Notes: generated by a model not told the origin, from the letters alone. Positions 36,893 through 45,682 are shown, counted from the stretch's first letter. The stretch: 64,000 bases of DNA from Schleiferia thermophila (GCF_003337435.1 NZ_QPJS01000001.1:264513-328512); one strand, 5' to 3'. Numbers and translations: made by a program.

Positions 36893-37093
36893 TTACTCAG
36901 CAGGAGTTTCTGCTTGCTCTTCATCAGCAGCTTGTTCAGCTTCAGCAGTTTCAGCAGCTTCTTCCTGAGTAGCTTCTTCTTGTGCTACTTCTTCAGTCTG
37001 AGTTTCTTCTTGAGATGTTTGTTCAGCAGCGTTGTTGCATGCTACAAAGGCTACCATAGCAAGGGCAGCGATGAACAGATTCACTTTTTTCAT
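36893..37093 (-). CDS. Small acidic low-complexity lipoprotein or secreted peptide
   Basis: The 66-residue product starts with a signal peptide (MKKVNLFIAALAMVAFVAC). A lipobox-like FVAC puts the lipid-accepting Cys at 19. The mature part is almost entirely Glu, Ala, Gln and Thr in a loose repeat of QEE/TEE/AEE, with no Lys or Arg, and should be disordered and strongly negative. It has its own -33/-7 promoter and terminator, so it is a real, probably well-expressed gene. Similar short acidic lipoproteins are common in Bacteroidota, but I know of no function. It might serve as a surface or periplasmic cation-binding polymer; that is speculation. Confidence 0.8.
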   Translation of the reverse strand: MKKVNLFIAALAMVAFVACNNAAEQTSQEETQTEEVAQEEATQEEAAETAEAEQAADEEQAETPAE

Positions 37094-37128
37094 GACGCGT
37101 AAAGGTTTATGGGTTTATAATTCTGGTA

Positions 37129-37160
37129 CAAAAGTATGGAGAAGAATTTTCAACAAACAA
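37129..37160 (-). promoter_or_regulatory. Promoter of the acidic lipoprotein gene
   Basis: On the minus strand TACTTTTG (37129-37136) is the -7 box. TTTG (37154-37157) and TTG (37158-37160) lie 17-21 bp upstream. The box is 35 bp before the start codon. Confidence 0.65.
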
Positions 37161-37277
37161 GTTAGCTGGTTTCTTTTCACTTGATTTACAGTTGGTTTTA
37201 ATAAGGTTTTAACTATGGTTGCTTTTTATACTAAATAAAAGTTATAGGTGAATCTCTGGCGCACTGCATTGCCCAAC

Positions 37278-37305
37278 TTTGATGCTTTGTATGAGGTTAC
37301 TTTTG
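37278..37305 (+). promoter_or_regulatory. Promoter of the polyprenyl synthetase gene
   Basis: TTTG (37278-37281), 16-bp spacer, TACTTTTG (37298-37305); the ATG is 16 bases downstream. Confidence 0.55.
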
Positions 37306-37321
37306 TCCATAATCTATAAAT

Positions 37322-38299
37322 ATGGTCAATTTTGAAAAATATCTGAAAATCCTTAATGATCAATTACTTCGATTCGAATCGGGCAAGTATCCGGAAAACC
37401 TTCACCAGCCAGTTCGATATTTCCTCGGATTAGGGGGAAAACGCATTAGGCCGGTTTTGGTGTTGATGGGTTATGAGTTGTTTGATTCTCAGTATGAAAA
37501 AGCTCTGCACCAGGCACTAGCGATTGAATTATTTCACAACTTTAGTTTGATACACGACGATATAATGGATAAAGCTGACTTACGAAGAGGTCAGAGCACT
37601 GTCCACAAAAAATGGAATGAATCAACTGCTATATTGGCAGGAGATTTAATGCTGATAAAGGCCTATGAATTGCTGGCGGATGCGCCATCGAAATTTTTAC
37701 CGGCCATTTTTGAATGTTTTAATAAAATGGCGGTAGAAGTGTGTGAAGGTCAGCAAATGGATATGGATTTTGAACGTGCAGATGCGGTGGAGGAAGAGTT
37801 GTACTTAGAAATGATTCGAAAAAAGACTTCTGTGCTTCTGGGTGCAGCATTACAGATTGGTGCACTTCGGGCAGGAGCTGATGCCGGGCCTGCTGAGCTG
37901 CTGTATGAATTTGGTGTGAATATCGGCATGGCATTTCAGATGATGGATGATTTCCTGGATGTATTTGGTTCGTCTGAAAAAACGGGGAAAGTAGAAGGCG
38001 GAGATGTGCTAAATGGTAAAAAAACATTGCTTTATCTGCACAGTATGAATCATCTGAGTCCAACCGAAAAAGAGCAGCTGATGGAGGTTTATTTGCCGAC
38101 GTGCAAGCGGACACCTAAAGAAAGAGTCGAAGTGGCACGGAAATTATTCCTCCGCACGAAATCCGATGTTTATCTGAAACAAAAGGCCAAGGATTATTAT
38201 ACCGTTGGAATTAATTTGCTGAAGAGTATCGATCAATCACCGGAAAGGTTAAGACCGCTCTTGGAATTGGCGGAATTCCTTGCCAACCGGGACTATTAA
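37322..38299 (+). CDS. Polyprenyl diphosphate synthase (trans-isoprenyl diphosphate synthase)
   Basis: The 325-residue all-helical enzyme adds isopentenyl diphosphate units to an allylic primer. The first aspartate-rich motif is LIHDDIMD followed by RRG (about 76-90). The second is MMDDFLDVFG (about 210). GGKRIRP, the IPP-binding basic motif, is at about 39. The residues before the first motif (ELFHNFSLIHDD) include Phe/Asn-Phe, not two aromatics at -4/-5, so product length is uncertain: octaprenyl/heptaprenyl (quinone side chain) or geranylgeranyl are both possible. It could supply the UbiA enzyme at 4923-5846. Cytoplasmic; own promoter. Confidence 0.92.
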   Translation: MVNFEKYLKILNDQLLRFESGKYPENLHQPVRYFLGLGGKRIRPVLVLMGYELFDSQYEKALHQALAIELFHNFSLIHDDIMDKADLRRGQSTVHKKWNESTAILAGDLMLIKAYELLADAPSKFLPAIFECFNKMAVEVCEGQQMDMDFERADAVEEELYLEMIRKKTSVLLGAALQIGALRAGADAGPAELLYEFGVNIGMAFQMMDDFLDVFGSSEKTGKVEGGDVLNGKKTLLYLHSMNHLSPTEKEQLMEVYLPTCKRTPKERVEVARKLFLRTKSDVYLKQKAKDYYTVGINLLKSIDQSPERLRPLLELAEFLANRDY

Positions 38300-38303
38300 A
38301 CGA

Positions 38304-38333
38304 ATAAGCCCCCATGAGATTCTGGGGGCTTAT
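38304..38333. terminator. Hairpin between convergent polyprenyl synthetase and acyl-CoA ligase genes
   Basis: ATAAGCCCCCA (38304-38314) and TGGGGGCTTAT (38323-38333) form a perfect 11-bp stem with an 8-base loop. It lies 4 bp past one stop and 26 bp before the other gene's end. The T tract is poor, so it may be a bidirectional weak terminator. Confidence 0.6.
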
Positions 38334-38358
38334 GTTTGGACATAAAAATTTCATTTTC

Positions 38359-40131
38359 CTATCCTTCAGCATATATCTTCTTGTATAGGTCCTGGTATTT
38401 GTTTAAAATGACCTTTCTGCGCAGTTTCATGGTGGGAGTCAGATGCCCGGCTTCAATGGTCCATTGATCCGGTGTCAACTCAAATTTTTTGATTTTTTCC
38501 CAGTTGCCAAATTCCTGGTTGTATTTGTCAATTTCTCTTTGATATCGTTCAATTATTCGGGGATTTTTTATCATTTCTTCATTGGATGTATAGGGGATTC
38601 CTTTTCTTTCGCACCATTGTTTCAGGAATACAAAATCCGGTTGAATAAGGGCGGCAGGGTGTTTTTCGTTTTCGCCAATGACCATGATTTGTTCGATGAA
38701 TCGACTTTCTTTAAATTTATTTTCCATGATTTGAGGGGCGATGTATTTTCCTCCCGAAGTTTTAAAAATTTCTTTTTTTCGGTCAGTGATTTTGAGATAT
38801 TGCCCTTCTACCATTTCGCCAATGTCGCCGGTGTGGAAAAATCCATCTTCGTCGATGACCTGAGCAGTGAGGTCAGGTCGTTTGTAATAACCCATCATTA
38901 CGTTTGGACCTTTGACAAGGATTTCTCCATCATCAGCGATTTTTACCTGACATTCTTTAATGGGGCGACCTACCGTGCCGATTCGCGTTCCGTCGTTTTT
39001 AGGGCAGTTTACGGCCACTACGGGTGATGTTTCAGTGAGGCCATAGCCTTCTTGAATGTTAATACCAGCGGCCAGGAAGATGCGGCATAATCTGGGATTG
39101 AGTGCAGCTGCTCCGGACGCAATTGCCAAAACCCGGCCTCCCAGAGCTTCCTGCCATTTGCTGAAGATGAGTTTTCGGGCTATTTTGAGTTTGAAATGAT
39201 AGAAAGCGCTTTTTCCTTTGACGTCGTACTCTTCGGCCAGGTTCACAGCCCAGAAAAAAAGTGCTTTTTTAATACCGGTCAGGGCAGCTCCCTTGTCCAT
39301 GATTTTGGCAAATACTTTTTCCAAAAGTCTGGGTACTGCGGTGAAAATGGTAGGTTTAACCTCTCTTAGGTTATCGCCTATGGTTTCGAGGCTTTCTGCG
39401 TAGTAGACGGACATGCTGTTGTAGCAGTACAGGTAGTTAAGCATACGCTCGTAGATATGACACATAGGCAGAAAGCTGAGGGCTATTCCCTGGTCTGTGA
39501 TGGGCAGCCGGTCCTGACAGTTTTTAACGTTGCTGGCAATGTTTCGGTGGCAGAGCATTACCCCCTTTGGCCGGCCGGTAGTTCCCGAGGTATAGATGAG
39601 GGTGGCCAATTGCTCGGGGTCTATTTGCTCCATTATTTTTTCCAGTTCGGCTCTTTTGTTTGATTTTTTACCTAATTCTATTACCTGATTGTAATTAGGC
39701 AGACCTTCAACCTCATCAAAAACATATACAGACTGTAATGAAGGAACCTGGGGTTTTATGCGCATTACTTTATCATACAGGTCCTTATCCGATACGAAGC
39801 AAATTTTTACTTCAGCATCATTGAATATGAAAATGTAGTCCCCTTCGGAGGCTGTGGGATATACGGGTACGTTGATGGCTCCGCATTGCATGATTCCTAT
39901 GTCGCAAAAATTCCATTCGAACCGATTATTGGTGCTGATCAATGCTATTTTGTCATCAGGTTTGATTCCTAACTCCATTAAACCTAATGAAATGCAATCA
40001 GATGTTTCAACATATTCCTTAGTGGGGATTTCTTTCCAAACTCCGTTTCTCTTTGAAGCAAGGGATACTTGTAATGGCTTGGTAGCAAGTTGATATCTTG
40101 GAAAATCGAATAATCTGGTCGGTTCTTTCAT
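38359..40131 (-). CDS. Long-chain acyl-CoA synthetase (AMP-forming)
   Basis: The 590-residue ANL-superfamily enzyme activates fatty acids to acyl-CoA through an acyl-adenylate. The P-loop is YTSGTTGRPKGVML (about 188-201). The adenylate motif is GYGLTETSPVVAVN and the hinge region is FHTGDIGEM...LKITDRKKEIFKTSGGKYIAP. The length fits the FACL/FadD15-like group of Bacteroidota, not the ~560-residue E. coli FadD. It is soluble or peripheral to the membrane. It is monocistronic and converges on polyprenyl synthetase. Its upstream 480 bp to the DUF2795 gene hold no confident gene. Confidence 0.95.
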   Translation of the reverse strand: MKEPTRLFDFPRYQLATKPLQVSLASKRNGVWKEIPTKEYVETSDCISLGLMELGIKPDDKIALISTNNRFEWNFCDIGIMQCGAINVPVYPTASEGDYIFIFNDAEVKICFVSDKDLYDKVMRIKPQVPSLQSVYVFDEVEGLPNYNQVIELGKKSNKRAELEKIMEQIDPEQLATLIYTSGTTGRPKGVMLCHRNIASNVKNCQDRLPITDQGIALSFLPMCHIYERMLNYLYCYNSMSVYYAESLETIGDNLREVKPTIFTAVPRLLEKVFAKIMDKGAALTGIKKALFFWAVNLAEEYDVKGKSAFYHFKLKIARKLIFSKWQEALGGRVLAIASGAAALNPRLCRIFLAAGINIQEGYGLTETSPVVAVNCPKNDGTRIGTVGRPIKECQVKIADDGEILVKGPNVMMGYYKRPDLTAQVIDEDGFFHTGDIGEMVEGQYLKITDRKKEIFKTSGGKYIAPQIMENKFKESRFIEQIMVIGENEKHPAALIQPDFVFLKQWCERKGIPYTSNEEMIKNPRIIERYQREIDKYNQEFGNWEKIKKFELTPDQWTIEAGHLTPTMKLRRKVILNKYQDLYKKIYAEG

Positions 40132-40560
40132 TGTTAAAGATTTTGTAATGTTTGCAAATTAAATAAAATTTTATGCAAGCGTTCAATAATGGTCGTTAAA
40201 AATTCTCCTTTAGAGGAGTTCAAAAGTAGTAATGTGAAACATGAAATGCTGATGTAGAAGTCAAAAGTTCCATTTGTCCAGACTGCCAGAGCGATATGAA
40301 ATCAGCAGCTGGATTTGGATTGTCATTTACGAGTGGAACTGGACGTTTCTGCGAAGCTCTGAGTAAAATTCGGTGTTCGTGTATTTGCTGTTGACAATTA
40401 GAATATCACATTTTGAGCATTGGTGTGCATATGATATGACCAAAAACTCATTTTTTTGCGAAGAAGATAAGTGTACGCGATAAAATGCTTCAGACTTGAG
40501 CATCAGTGAAATAAAATGTTGGAATTCAATAAAAAATCCGGAAAAATTATGATAATAAAA
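40132..40560. other. AT-rich intergenic region, mostly without recognised features
   Basis: The gap of about 480 bp between fadD and the DUF2795 terminator holds the fadD promoter (near-match TTAATTTG on the minus strand at 40155-40162) and one short open frame (40327-40503). No hairpin family, tRNA or repeat is recognised. Confidence 0.5.
40327..40503 (-). CDS. Possible 58-residue orphan ORF or gene remnant
   Basis: A minus-strand frame from ATG 40503 to TAA 40327 reads MLKSEAFYRVHLSSSQKNEF...IVNSKYTNTEFYSELRR, with one CxxC (CSKC). Residue composition is protein-like, and the frame stays open a little upstream of the ATG. A second ATG overlaps its stop (TAAATGA), with a short open stretch behind it. 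No family is recognised and no promoter is clear. It could be a decayed gene or chance. Confidence 0.2.
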   Translation of the reverse strand: MLKSEAFYRVHLSSSQKNEFLVISYAHQCSKCDILIVNSKYTNTEFYSELRRNVQFHS

Positions 40561-40561
40561 T

Positions 40562-40590
40562 AAAAAAACCGCCTCTATGTCGGAGACGGT
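40562..40590 (-). terminator. Terminator of the DUF2795 gene
   Basis: On the minus strand CCGTCTC pairs with GAGGCGG (one G-U), with a 7-base loop followed by seven T. Plus coordinates: stem 40569-40575 and 40583-40589, A run 40562-40568. Confidence 0.85.
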
Positions 40591-40614
40591 GTGCAGATTG
40601 TTACGCGTTTGGTT

Positions 40615-40839
40615 TTAGTACTCGTCTTCGTTCCAAAGAAAATCCTCCTGGGTTGGGTAGTCTGGCCAGATGTCTTCAATGGATTCGTAAATTTCACCCT
40701 CATCATCTTCAATGGCCTGGAGGTTTTCAATCACCTCAAGAGGTGCACCCGTCCTGATGGCGTAGTCAATAAGCTCATCTTTGGTAGCAGGCCAAGGTGC
40801 ATCGCTGAGATAGGAGGCCAACTCTAATGTCCAATACAT
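40615..40839 (-). CDS. DUF2795 domain protein
   Basis: The 74-residue acidic protein reads MYWTLELASYLSDAPWPATKDELIDYAIRTGAP, the standard DUF2795 core. A Glu/Asp-rich tail ends with WPDYPTQEDFLWNEDEY. This compact small protein is highly conserved in Bacteroidota and usually single-gene; no function is established. It has a TACTTTTG promoter 25 bases upstream and a good terminator, which fits a well-expressed small cytoplasmic protein. The net charge is strongly negative, so direct DNA binding is unlikely. Confidence 0.9.
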   Translation of the reverse strand: MYWTLELASYLSDAPWPATKDELIDYAIRTGAPLEVIENLQAIEDDEGEIYESIEDIWPDYPTQEDFLWNEDEY

Positions 40840-40863
40840 CCTTTAAGGGTTTTAAAATTGCTG

Positions 40864-40896
40864 CAAAAGTATAAAAAAATCAAATTAGTTTTACAA
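40864..40896 (-). promoter_or_regulatory. Promoter of the DUF2795 gene
   Basis: On the minus strand TACTTTTG (40864-40871) is the -7 box, with TTG (40894-40896) 22 bp upstream. Confidence 0.55.
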
Positions 40897-40926
40897 TACT
40901 AACAGGGTTAAATATAAAAAAAATTA

Positions 40927-41472
40927 TCATTCCGATTTCCAGATAATTTCTTCAGAACCTGTAAGAAATAATGTATATCTTGCCAATACAAATAGATAGT
41001 CGGATAGTCTGTTCAGGTATTTAATGATGTCGGGATTGATTTGTTCTTCGGATGCCAGGAATACGGTTACGCGTTCTGCTCTTCTGCACACACAACGGGC
41101 GATATGGCAATAGGACGCTATGGAATGTCCTCCGGGAAGAATGAAGTTTTTTAATGGTTTGAGGTGTGAGCTCATTTCGTCGATGGAATTTTCCAATAGT
41201 TCACAGCTTTCAGATGGCCATGGAGGTAGGCTGGAGGTGGTTTGGTCATTTTCAGCAGCCAGGTAGCTGCCTGCCAAAAAGAGTGTCTTCTGGACCTGAT
41301 GGAGTTGTTTTTTGATGTCAGGATGCATGTGCTCATCGGCGATGAGTCCGATCCACGAGTTGAGTTCATCCAATGTACCATAGGCTTCGATGCGCAGGTG
41401 ATACTTATCAACCCGGCTTCCTCCGAGGAGTGAAGTTTGTCCGGTGTCACCGGTTTTTGTGTAAATTTTCAT
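40927..41472 (-). CDS. PduO-type ATP:cob(I)alamin adenosyltransferase
   Basis: The 181-residue enzyme transfers the adenosyl group of ATP to cob(I)alamin, making coenzyme B12. The N-terminal ATP site YTKTGDTGQTSLLGG is at residues 4-18, followed by YGTLDELNSWIG. The C-terminal helix has CRRAERVTVFL and YLNRLSDYLFVLAR, the family signature. It implies a B12-dependent enzyme elsewhere, for example methylmalonyl-CoA mutase or ribonucleotide reductase. It lies 39 bp after the start of... no cobalamin riboswitch or B12 gene is visible nearby; the next upstream minus-strand gene ends 39 bp beyond its start, so the two may be cotranscribed. Confidence 0.93.
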   Translation of the reverse strand: MKIYTKTGDTGQTSLLGGSRVDKYHLRIEAYGTLDELNSWIGLIADEHMHPDIKKQLHQVQKTLFLAGSYLAAENDQTTSSLPPWPSESCELLENSIDEMSSHLKPLKNFILPGGHSIASYCHIARCVCRRAERVTVFLASEEQINPDIIKYLNRLSDYLFVLARYTLFLTGSEEIIWKSE

Positions 41473-41511
41473 GGAATCTGTTGTTTTTGTTTAAAATAAG
41501 TCTTTAGCTAC

Positions 41512-43488
41512 TTAGAGTTCTTTAATGACGAAGACGGTCCTTCTGTTCAGAGCCCGGCCGCTATCGGTCTGGTTAGAGGCGATGGGCCTGTCGGGACCAA
41601 AACCCCGGTAAGTCATTCTGGTGGAGGGTATCCCCTTTTTAACGAGGTATTCGTAGACTACACGGGCTCGATTTTCAGAAAGTACCAGGTTGTCGTCGCG
41701 GGTGCCTACATCATCGGTATGTCCTTGAATTTCAATTTTAATGTGTTTGTTTGCGATGAGAAATTCATAAAATTCTTCCAGAATTCTAATGGCTTTTTTA
41801 TCGAGCTCATACGAGTTGGTGGCGAAATTGATGTCGTGTATTCTGTATTCTTCGCCTTTTTTCATTTTTTTCAGTTCAATGGTTTCCCCGGCAACTAGGT
41901 GGTTTTGGTTGGGGTCTTGCTCGGATTCACTGGCAGCATAGTATCGGGAAGTAAAGGCGGTACCTGATTTTTCGGCTATTAGAATGAGGTCATCGGATTT
42001 TTGGGTAGTAATTGCAACTGAAAATAATCCGGATACTGTATCTATTCTGGCTCGTGTGACCTCGGATGACCGGACATTTTTAATTTTTACTTCGACCTGG
42101 CCTGGTGGATTTCCTTGTTCTTCTACCAGTTGGCCGGTGAGGAGTCTTGTATAGGCTGGTTTTGCCGGGTCGGGCAGGTCGAAGTAAAAAATGTCCCAGC
42201 CTCCTTTTCCTTTGATTTTATCGGTACTGATGAATCCTCTGCTGCCGTCCAGACTTACGAAGAGGCCAACTTCGTCATTTTCGGTGTTGATGGGATAGCC
42301 GATGTTTTCGGGTGAGCTCCATTGACCGGTTTTTTTATCGAGTCTGGAGTAGAAGATATCCAAACCTCCAAGTCCGGGGTGTCCGTTGGAAGCAAAGTAC
42401 AGGGTGAGGCCATCGGAATGGATGTATGGGGATTTTTCATCTCTGGCTGTGTTGATGGTAGGGCCAAGGTTTTCTGGTGTGCTCCAGCTTCCGTCAGGTA
42501 GTCTGTAAGAGCGATAGAGGTCGATACCTCCCAGACCGCCCTTGCGATTGGAGGCAAAATACAGCCAGTCGCCGTTGGCGGTAACCGATGGTTGGGACTC
42601 CCAGGAGTCGGGTCGGTTGATATGGTCGCCTACACTTTTGGGTTCGCTCCACGTTCCTCTTGTGTAGGTGGAGTAGTATATGTCGCAGTTTTGGTAGCCA
42701 GATGGCAGCAACTCGCAGATGGTAAAGTAGAGTTCGCGATTGTCGCCTGTGATGGAGGGGCCTCCTTCATTGAAATATTGGTTGAAGGGAGCAGGTAATG
42801 GATTTCCTCTATCGAATTTGCCATCGGGTCTCTTTTCGGCAAGTGAAAACCTTTCGACGATGCGCTCTGTGACTGCCGGGCCGCTGCGTCGGTCGAGTTC
42901 TTTGGCTCGGCGGGTAAAGAAGCAATATTTTCCATCGGGTGAGATTGTGGCCAGGTATTCATCTGCTTGTGTGCAAATATCTTCCAGTGGTTTTGGGTTG
43001 AAGATTACTGGATTTTCTCTCAGAGAGCGCTCCATATCCATGGTGTGGATGATTTCCTGTGCCTCTCTGGCAAATTGAGGTTCCCGGTCCGGGTGCTTGA
43101 TATATTTTTTCAGTAATTCGTGGCCTTTGGTCGTTTTCCCGTTTTCTACCAAAACCACTCCTAAAAAAAAGAGTACATCGGCTTTGTAGTCCGGACAAAG
43201 CTCCAGAAGGCGCATCCAGGAGGCCTCTGCTTCGCGGGTACGCCCGCCTCGTACTGCTGTTTCGCCATATAGGTAGAGGGCATGGGGACATTCATTGTCG
43301 TAGCTAATCATGAGGTCGGCATATCGACGAATTTCAGCATAATTTTTTGATCGCCAGGCTCGGTTCCATTTTTCTATTTGTGCTTTGGCTTTGTCATGGC
43401 AGGGGTGGTCACATTCACCGAGCTCCGGCTGGGCAGAGGCAAAGTTGAAAAGGCCGATCAAGGTCACACTTGCGAATATGAATTTCAT
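41512..43488 (-). CDS. OmpA-family outer-membrane protein with TPR and PD40 beta-propeller repeats
   Basis: The frame extends to 43704, but the start at 43488 gives a signal peptide (MKFIFASVTLIGLFNFASA) and 658 residues; the upstream extension lies over the divergent DUF2892 gene. The order is: TPR-like helices (about 25-145); WD40/PD40 repeats (about 170-430, with YFTRRAKELD, LYFASNRKGGLGGIDLYRS, LYFASNGHPGLGGLDIFYS); a carboxypeptidase-regulatory-like beta domain; and a C-terminal OmpA peptidoglycan-binding domain (INFATNSYEL, GHTDDVG, NLVLSENRARVV). The layout resembles PorE-type or gliding-associated envelope proteins tethered to peptidoglycan. It probably links outer membrane and cell wall; a T9SS role is possible but not shown. 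Confidence 0.92.
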   Translation of the reverse strand: MKFIFASVTLIGLFNFASAQPELGECDHPCHDKAKAQIEKWNRAWRSKNYAEIRRYADLMISYDNECPHALYLYGETAVRGGRTREAEASWMRLLELCPDYKADVLFFLGVVLVENGKTTKGHELLKKYIKHPDREPQFAREAQEIIHTMDMERSLRENPVIFNPKPLEDICTQADEYLATISPDGKYCFFTRRAKELDRRSGPAVTERIVERFSLAEKRPDGKFDRGNPLPAPFNQYFNEGGPSITGDNRELYFTICELLPSGYQNCDIYYSTYTRGTWSEPKSVGDHINRPDSWESQPSVTANGDWLYFASNRKGGLGGIDLYRSYRLPDGSWSTPENLGPTINTARDEKSPYIHSDGLTLYFASNGHPGLGGLDIFYSRLDKKTGQWSSPENIGYPINTENDEVGLFVSLDGSRGFISTDKIKGKGGWDIFYFDLPDPAKPAYTRLLTGQLVEEQGNPPGQVEVKIKNVRSSEVTRARIDTVSGLFSVAITTQKSDDLILIAEKSGTAFTSRYYAASESEQDPNQNHLVAGETIELKKMKKGEEYRIHDINFATNSYELDKKAIRILEEFYEFLIANKHIKIEIQGHTDDVGTRDDNLVLSENRARVVYEYLVKKGIPSTRMTYRGFGPDRPIASNQTDSGRALNRRTVFVIKEL

Positions 43489-43498
43489 TTTATTTTTG
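43470..43498 (+). promoter_or_regulatory. Promoter of the DUF2892 gene, overlapping the OmpA-family start codon
   Basis: TTG (43470-43472), 18-bp spacer, TATTTTTG (43491-43498). The ATG at 43511 is only 13 bases away. The element spans the divergent gene's start codon at 43486-43488. Confidence 0.6.
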
Positions 43499-43510
43499 AA
43501 AAAAACAACC

Positions 43511-43711
43511 ATGAAAGCTAACGTAGGAACTGTAGACAAAGGTATTCGACTCACCTTAGCAGGCGTATTGATCATATTGTATTTTACAAAAGTACTAACT
43601 GGTACGCCGGGATTGGTGGGGTTGGTGGTGGCCGGATTGCTGGTATTTACTTCATTAGTGAAGTTTTGTCCGGCATACACTCTTTTTGGCATTAATACCT
43701 GCAAGCGGTAA
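43511..43711 (+). CDS. Small DUF2892 (YgaP-like) inner-membrane protein
   Basis: The ATG at 43511 (MKANVGTVDKGIRLTLAG) is the family start and gives 66 residues; the longer frame from 43385 lies inside the OmpA-family gene. Two membrane helices (LTLAGVLIILYFTKVL; GLVGLVVAGLLVFTSLV) and the ending FCPAYTLFGINTC define DUF2892. The final two cysteines are conserved in the family, which is often fused or linked to rhodanese domains; none is fused here. Function uncertain, possibly sulfur-related. The start is 22 bp from the divergent OmpA-family start. Confidence 0.9.
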   Translation: MKANVGTVDKGIRLTLAGVLIILYFTKVLTGTPGLVGLVVAGLLVFTSLVKFCPAYTLFGINTCKR

Positions 43712-43790
43712 GATAAACCGCGCGGGCTTTCATTTTGTGCAATTTTAGGGAGGTACTATTTCAACTTTCTGGGACTATCTCTTGGGGAGT

Positions 43791-44231
43791 TTATTGTCCT
43801 GTGGAGCCAAAACCGCCAGTGCCCCGCTCGGTGTGAGGTAGCTCTGAAACCGGGGTCCATTCTACTCGGGTGTAGGAGGCTACTACAAGCTGGGCAATGC
43901 GGTCGCCTGGCTTTATTTCAAAGGGTTCATTGCCGTGGTTGATTAGTATGACGCCTATTTCGCCTCTGTAGTCGGCATCGATGGTGCCGGGAGCATTGAG
44001 GCAGGTGATACCGTGCTTTAGAGCCAATCCGCTTCTGGGGCGTACTTGTGCTTCAAATCCCTCTGGCAGTGCGATACGGATGCCGGTGGGGATGATTTGC
44101 CGTTCGCCGGGGTGTATTGTAATGGACTCTTTGATGTGTGCTCTGAGGTCCATACCTGCTGAATGGGGAGTCTGATATTCGGGCAGGGGATTGGCGCTTT
44201 GGTTGATGATGGATACTTTTATCGATTCCAT
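43791..44231 (-). CDS. dut: Deoxyuridine triphosphatase (dUTPase)
   Basis: The 146-residue trimeric enzyme splits dUTP to dUMP and pyrophosphate, keeping uracil out of DNA and feeding dTMP synthesis. All five motifs are present: [32 protein letters not shown] (catalytic Asp), RIAQLVV and the flexible tail [10 protein letters not shown]. The start overlaps the end of the flippase gene by 13 bp, so the two are cotranscribed. This dut-flippase pairing is common in Bacteroidota. Confidence 0.97.
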   Translation of the reverse strand: MESIKVSIINQSANPLPEYQTPHSAGMDLRAHIKESITIHPGERQIIPTGIRIALPEGFEAQVRPRSGLALKHGITCLNAPGTIDADYRGEIGVILINHGNEPFEIKPGDRIAQLVVASYTRVEWTPVSELPHTERGTGGFGSTGQ

Positions 44232-45682
44232 TTGGTTTTCAATTGCTTAAGAAATGGGATAAGTTGTTGCTTGTTGATGGATACCAGCATGAGGAGTGTG
44301 GTGAAAAAGACCAGTATTCTCAGCCAGTGGTGGGAGGATAGACAAAGTACAAAGGAGGCTGCGGTGGCCAATAAAATATTGGCTGCAATCCTGCTTACCG
44401 GGTAGGGGATGGGGTAGTGTTTACGGCTTAGGTGATAGGAAACGAGCGTCATTGTAGCATGGGAGACCAGTAGTGCAAGTGATGCGCCGAGTATGCCAAG
44501 TGAGGGGATCAGGGAGATATTGAGTGTAAGATTGGCAAAGGCGCCGGTTCCGCTGATGAGGATACCGTATTCGGTTTTTTCGGTGACTTTGTACCAGATG
44601 TTTAGATTGAAAATGATACCAAGCAGCATCTGTGCGCTGAACAGAATGGGGAGTATGTACAAGCCTTCCCAGAACTTGTTGTGGATGAAGTATTTTATCA
44701 AAGGAAGGAATAGGCTGAGTACAACTACTGCAAGTGCCATCAGAACGACAAAAATATCCATGACCCTGGCGTAGAGTGCGGGTGCGTGGATGTTGTCAGC
44801 GTTTTTGAAGAAAAAGGGTTCGGCGGCATATCTGAAAGCCTGGAGGAAGAGGGAGATAAAGACCGATAGACGGAATACAGCGGCATAAACTCCTAATTCT
44901 TCCAGGGATGTAGCAGGGGGCAGGAGGTATTTGAGCAGTTGTCTGTCGAATACTTCGTTGATAATTCCGGGTAGACCTGCCAACATGACCGGAAGGCCAT
45001 ATCGCAGGATTTTTCTGAGCGGGTAGGCTGGTTCTTGAGTGGTATAAATTGGTTTGAGCAATGGGGCAAGAAGCAGGAGCTGAACTACTACTGCTGCGGC
45101 ATTTGCGAGGAAGATACCCAGTACCGGATTCACCGGGGCTGGCAGGTAGAGTCCTCTTTCCATAGTGTATGGCACCAACAGAAAGAAATAGAGATTCAGG
45201 CCAATGTTGATACAAATATTGGTAAGCCTGATGAGGGCAAATTTCATGGCTTTGCCTTGCTGTCTGAGGCGGGCATAGGGCAGGGTAGCGAGTACTTCGC
45301 CTGAGAGTATTACCATCAGCAGCCAGAGGTATTCCGGATGTGCTGTGTAGCGCATGGCCTTTAGGATGTAAGACTGAAGCAGCAGAACCAGAATGTTGAA
45401 GATAAGGACGCCTGAGAAGAGTATGAGATAAGTTTGCCGGAAGATAGCCTTTTCGCTGACATCCCGGCGCGTGGAAAATCGAAAGTAGGTAGTCTCGAGT
45501 CCGAGCGTGAGCACTACGGTGAGCACTGCTATCCAGGAGTAGATGTCGGTGTTGATGCCCATCTGCCCTTTGCTGAGTACGTATGTGTGCAATGGGGTAA
45601 GCAGGAAATAGGCCAGGCGACCGATGATGGATGAAAGGCCGTATATGGCTGTCTGGCCTGCCAGTGAACGCAATGAGGACAA
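44219..45682 (-). CDS. Polysaccharide/lipid-linked oligosaccharide flippase (MOP superfamily)
   Basis: The 487-residue protein has about 14 membrane helices, starting [26 protein letters not shown], the usual N-terminus of Wzx/RfbX-like proteins of Bacteroidota. The family moves undecaprenyl-linked oligosaccharides across the inner membrane. Charged residues within helices (for example [24 protein letters not shown]) are conserved in the group. The substrate is unknown. It is translationally coupled to dut by a 13-bp overlap. A 536-bp gap with a repeat element lies upstream. Confidence 0.9.
   Translation of the reverse strand: MSSLRSLAGQTAIYGLSSIIGRLAYFLLTPLHTYVLSKGQMGINTDIYSWIAVLTVVLTLGLETTYFRFSTRRDVSEKAIFRQTYLILFSGVLIFNILVLLLQSYILKAMRYTAHPEYLWLLMVILSGEVLATLPYARLRQQGKAMKFALIRLTNICINIGLNLYFFLLVPYTMERGLYLPAPVNPVLGIFLANAAAVVVQLLLLAPLLKPIYTTQEPAYPLRKILRYGLPVMLAGLPGIINEVFDRQLLKYLLPPATSLEELGVYAAVFRLSVFISLFLQAFRYAAEPFFFKNADNIHAPALYARVMDIFVVLMALAVVVLSLFLPLIKYFIHNKFWEGLYILPILFSAQMLLGIIFNLNIWYKVTEKTEYGILISGTGAFANLTLNISLIPSLGILGASLALLVSHATMTLVSYHLSRKHYPIPYPVSRIAANILLATAASFVLCLSSHHWLRILVFFTTLLMLVSINKQQLIPFLKQLKTKWNR

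Noticed and set aside
38443-39027. 194-residue plus-strand open frame
   Set aside because: It is antisense to the well-supported acyl-CoA ligase and shows no recognisable domain.
43489-43704. N-terminal extension of the OmpA-family frame
   Set aside because: The extension lies over the DUF2892 gene, and a proper signal peptide begins at 43488.
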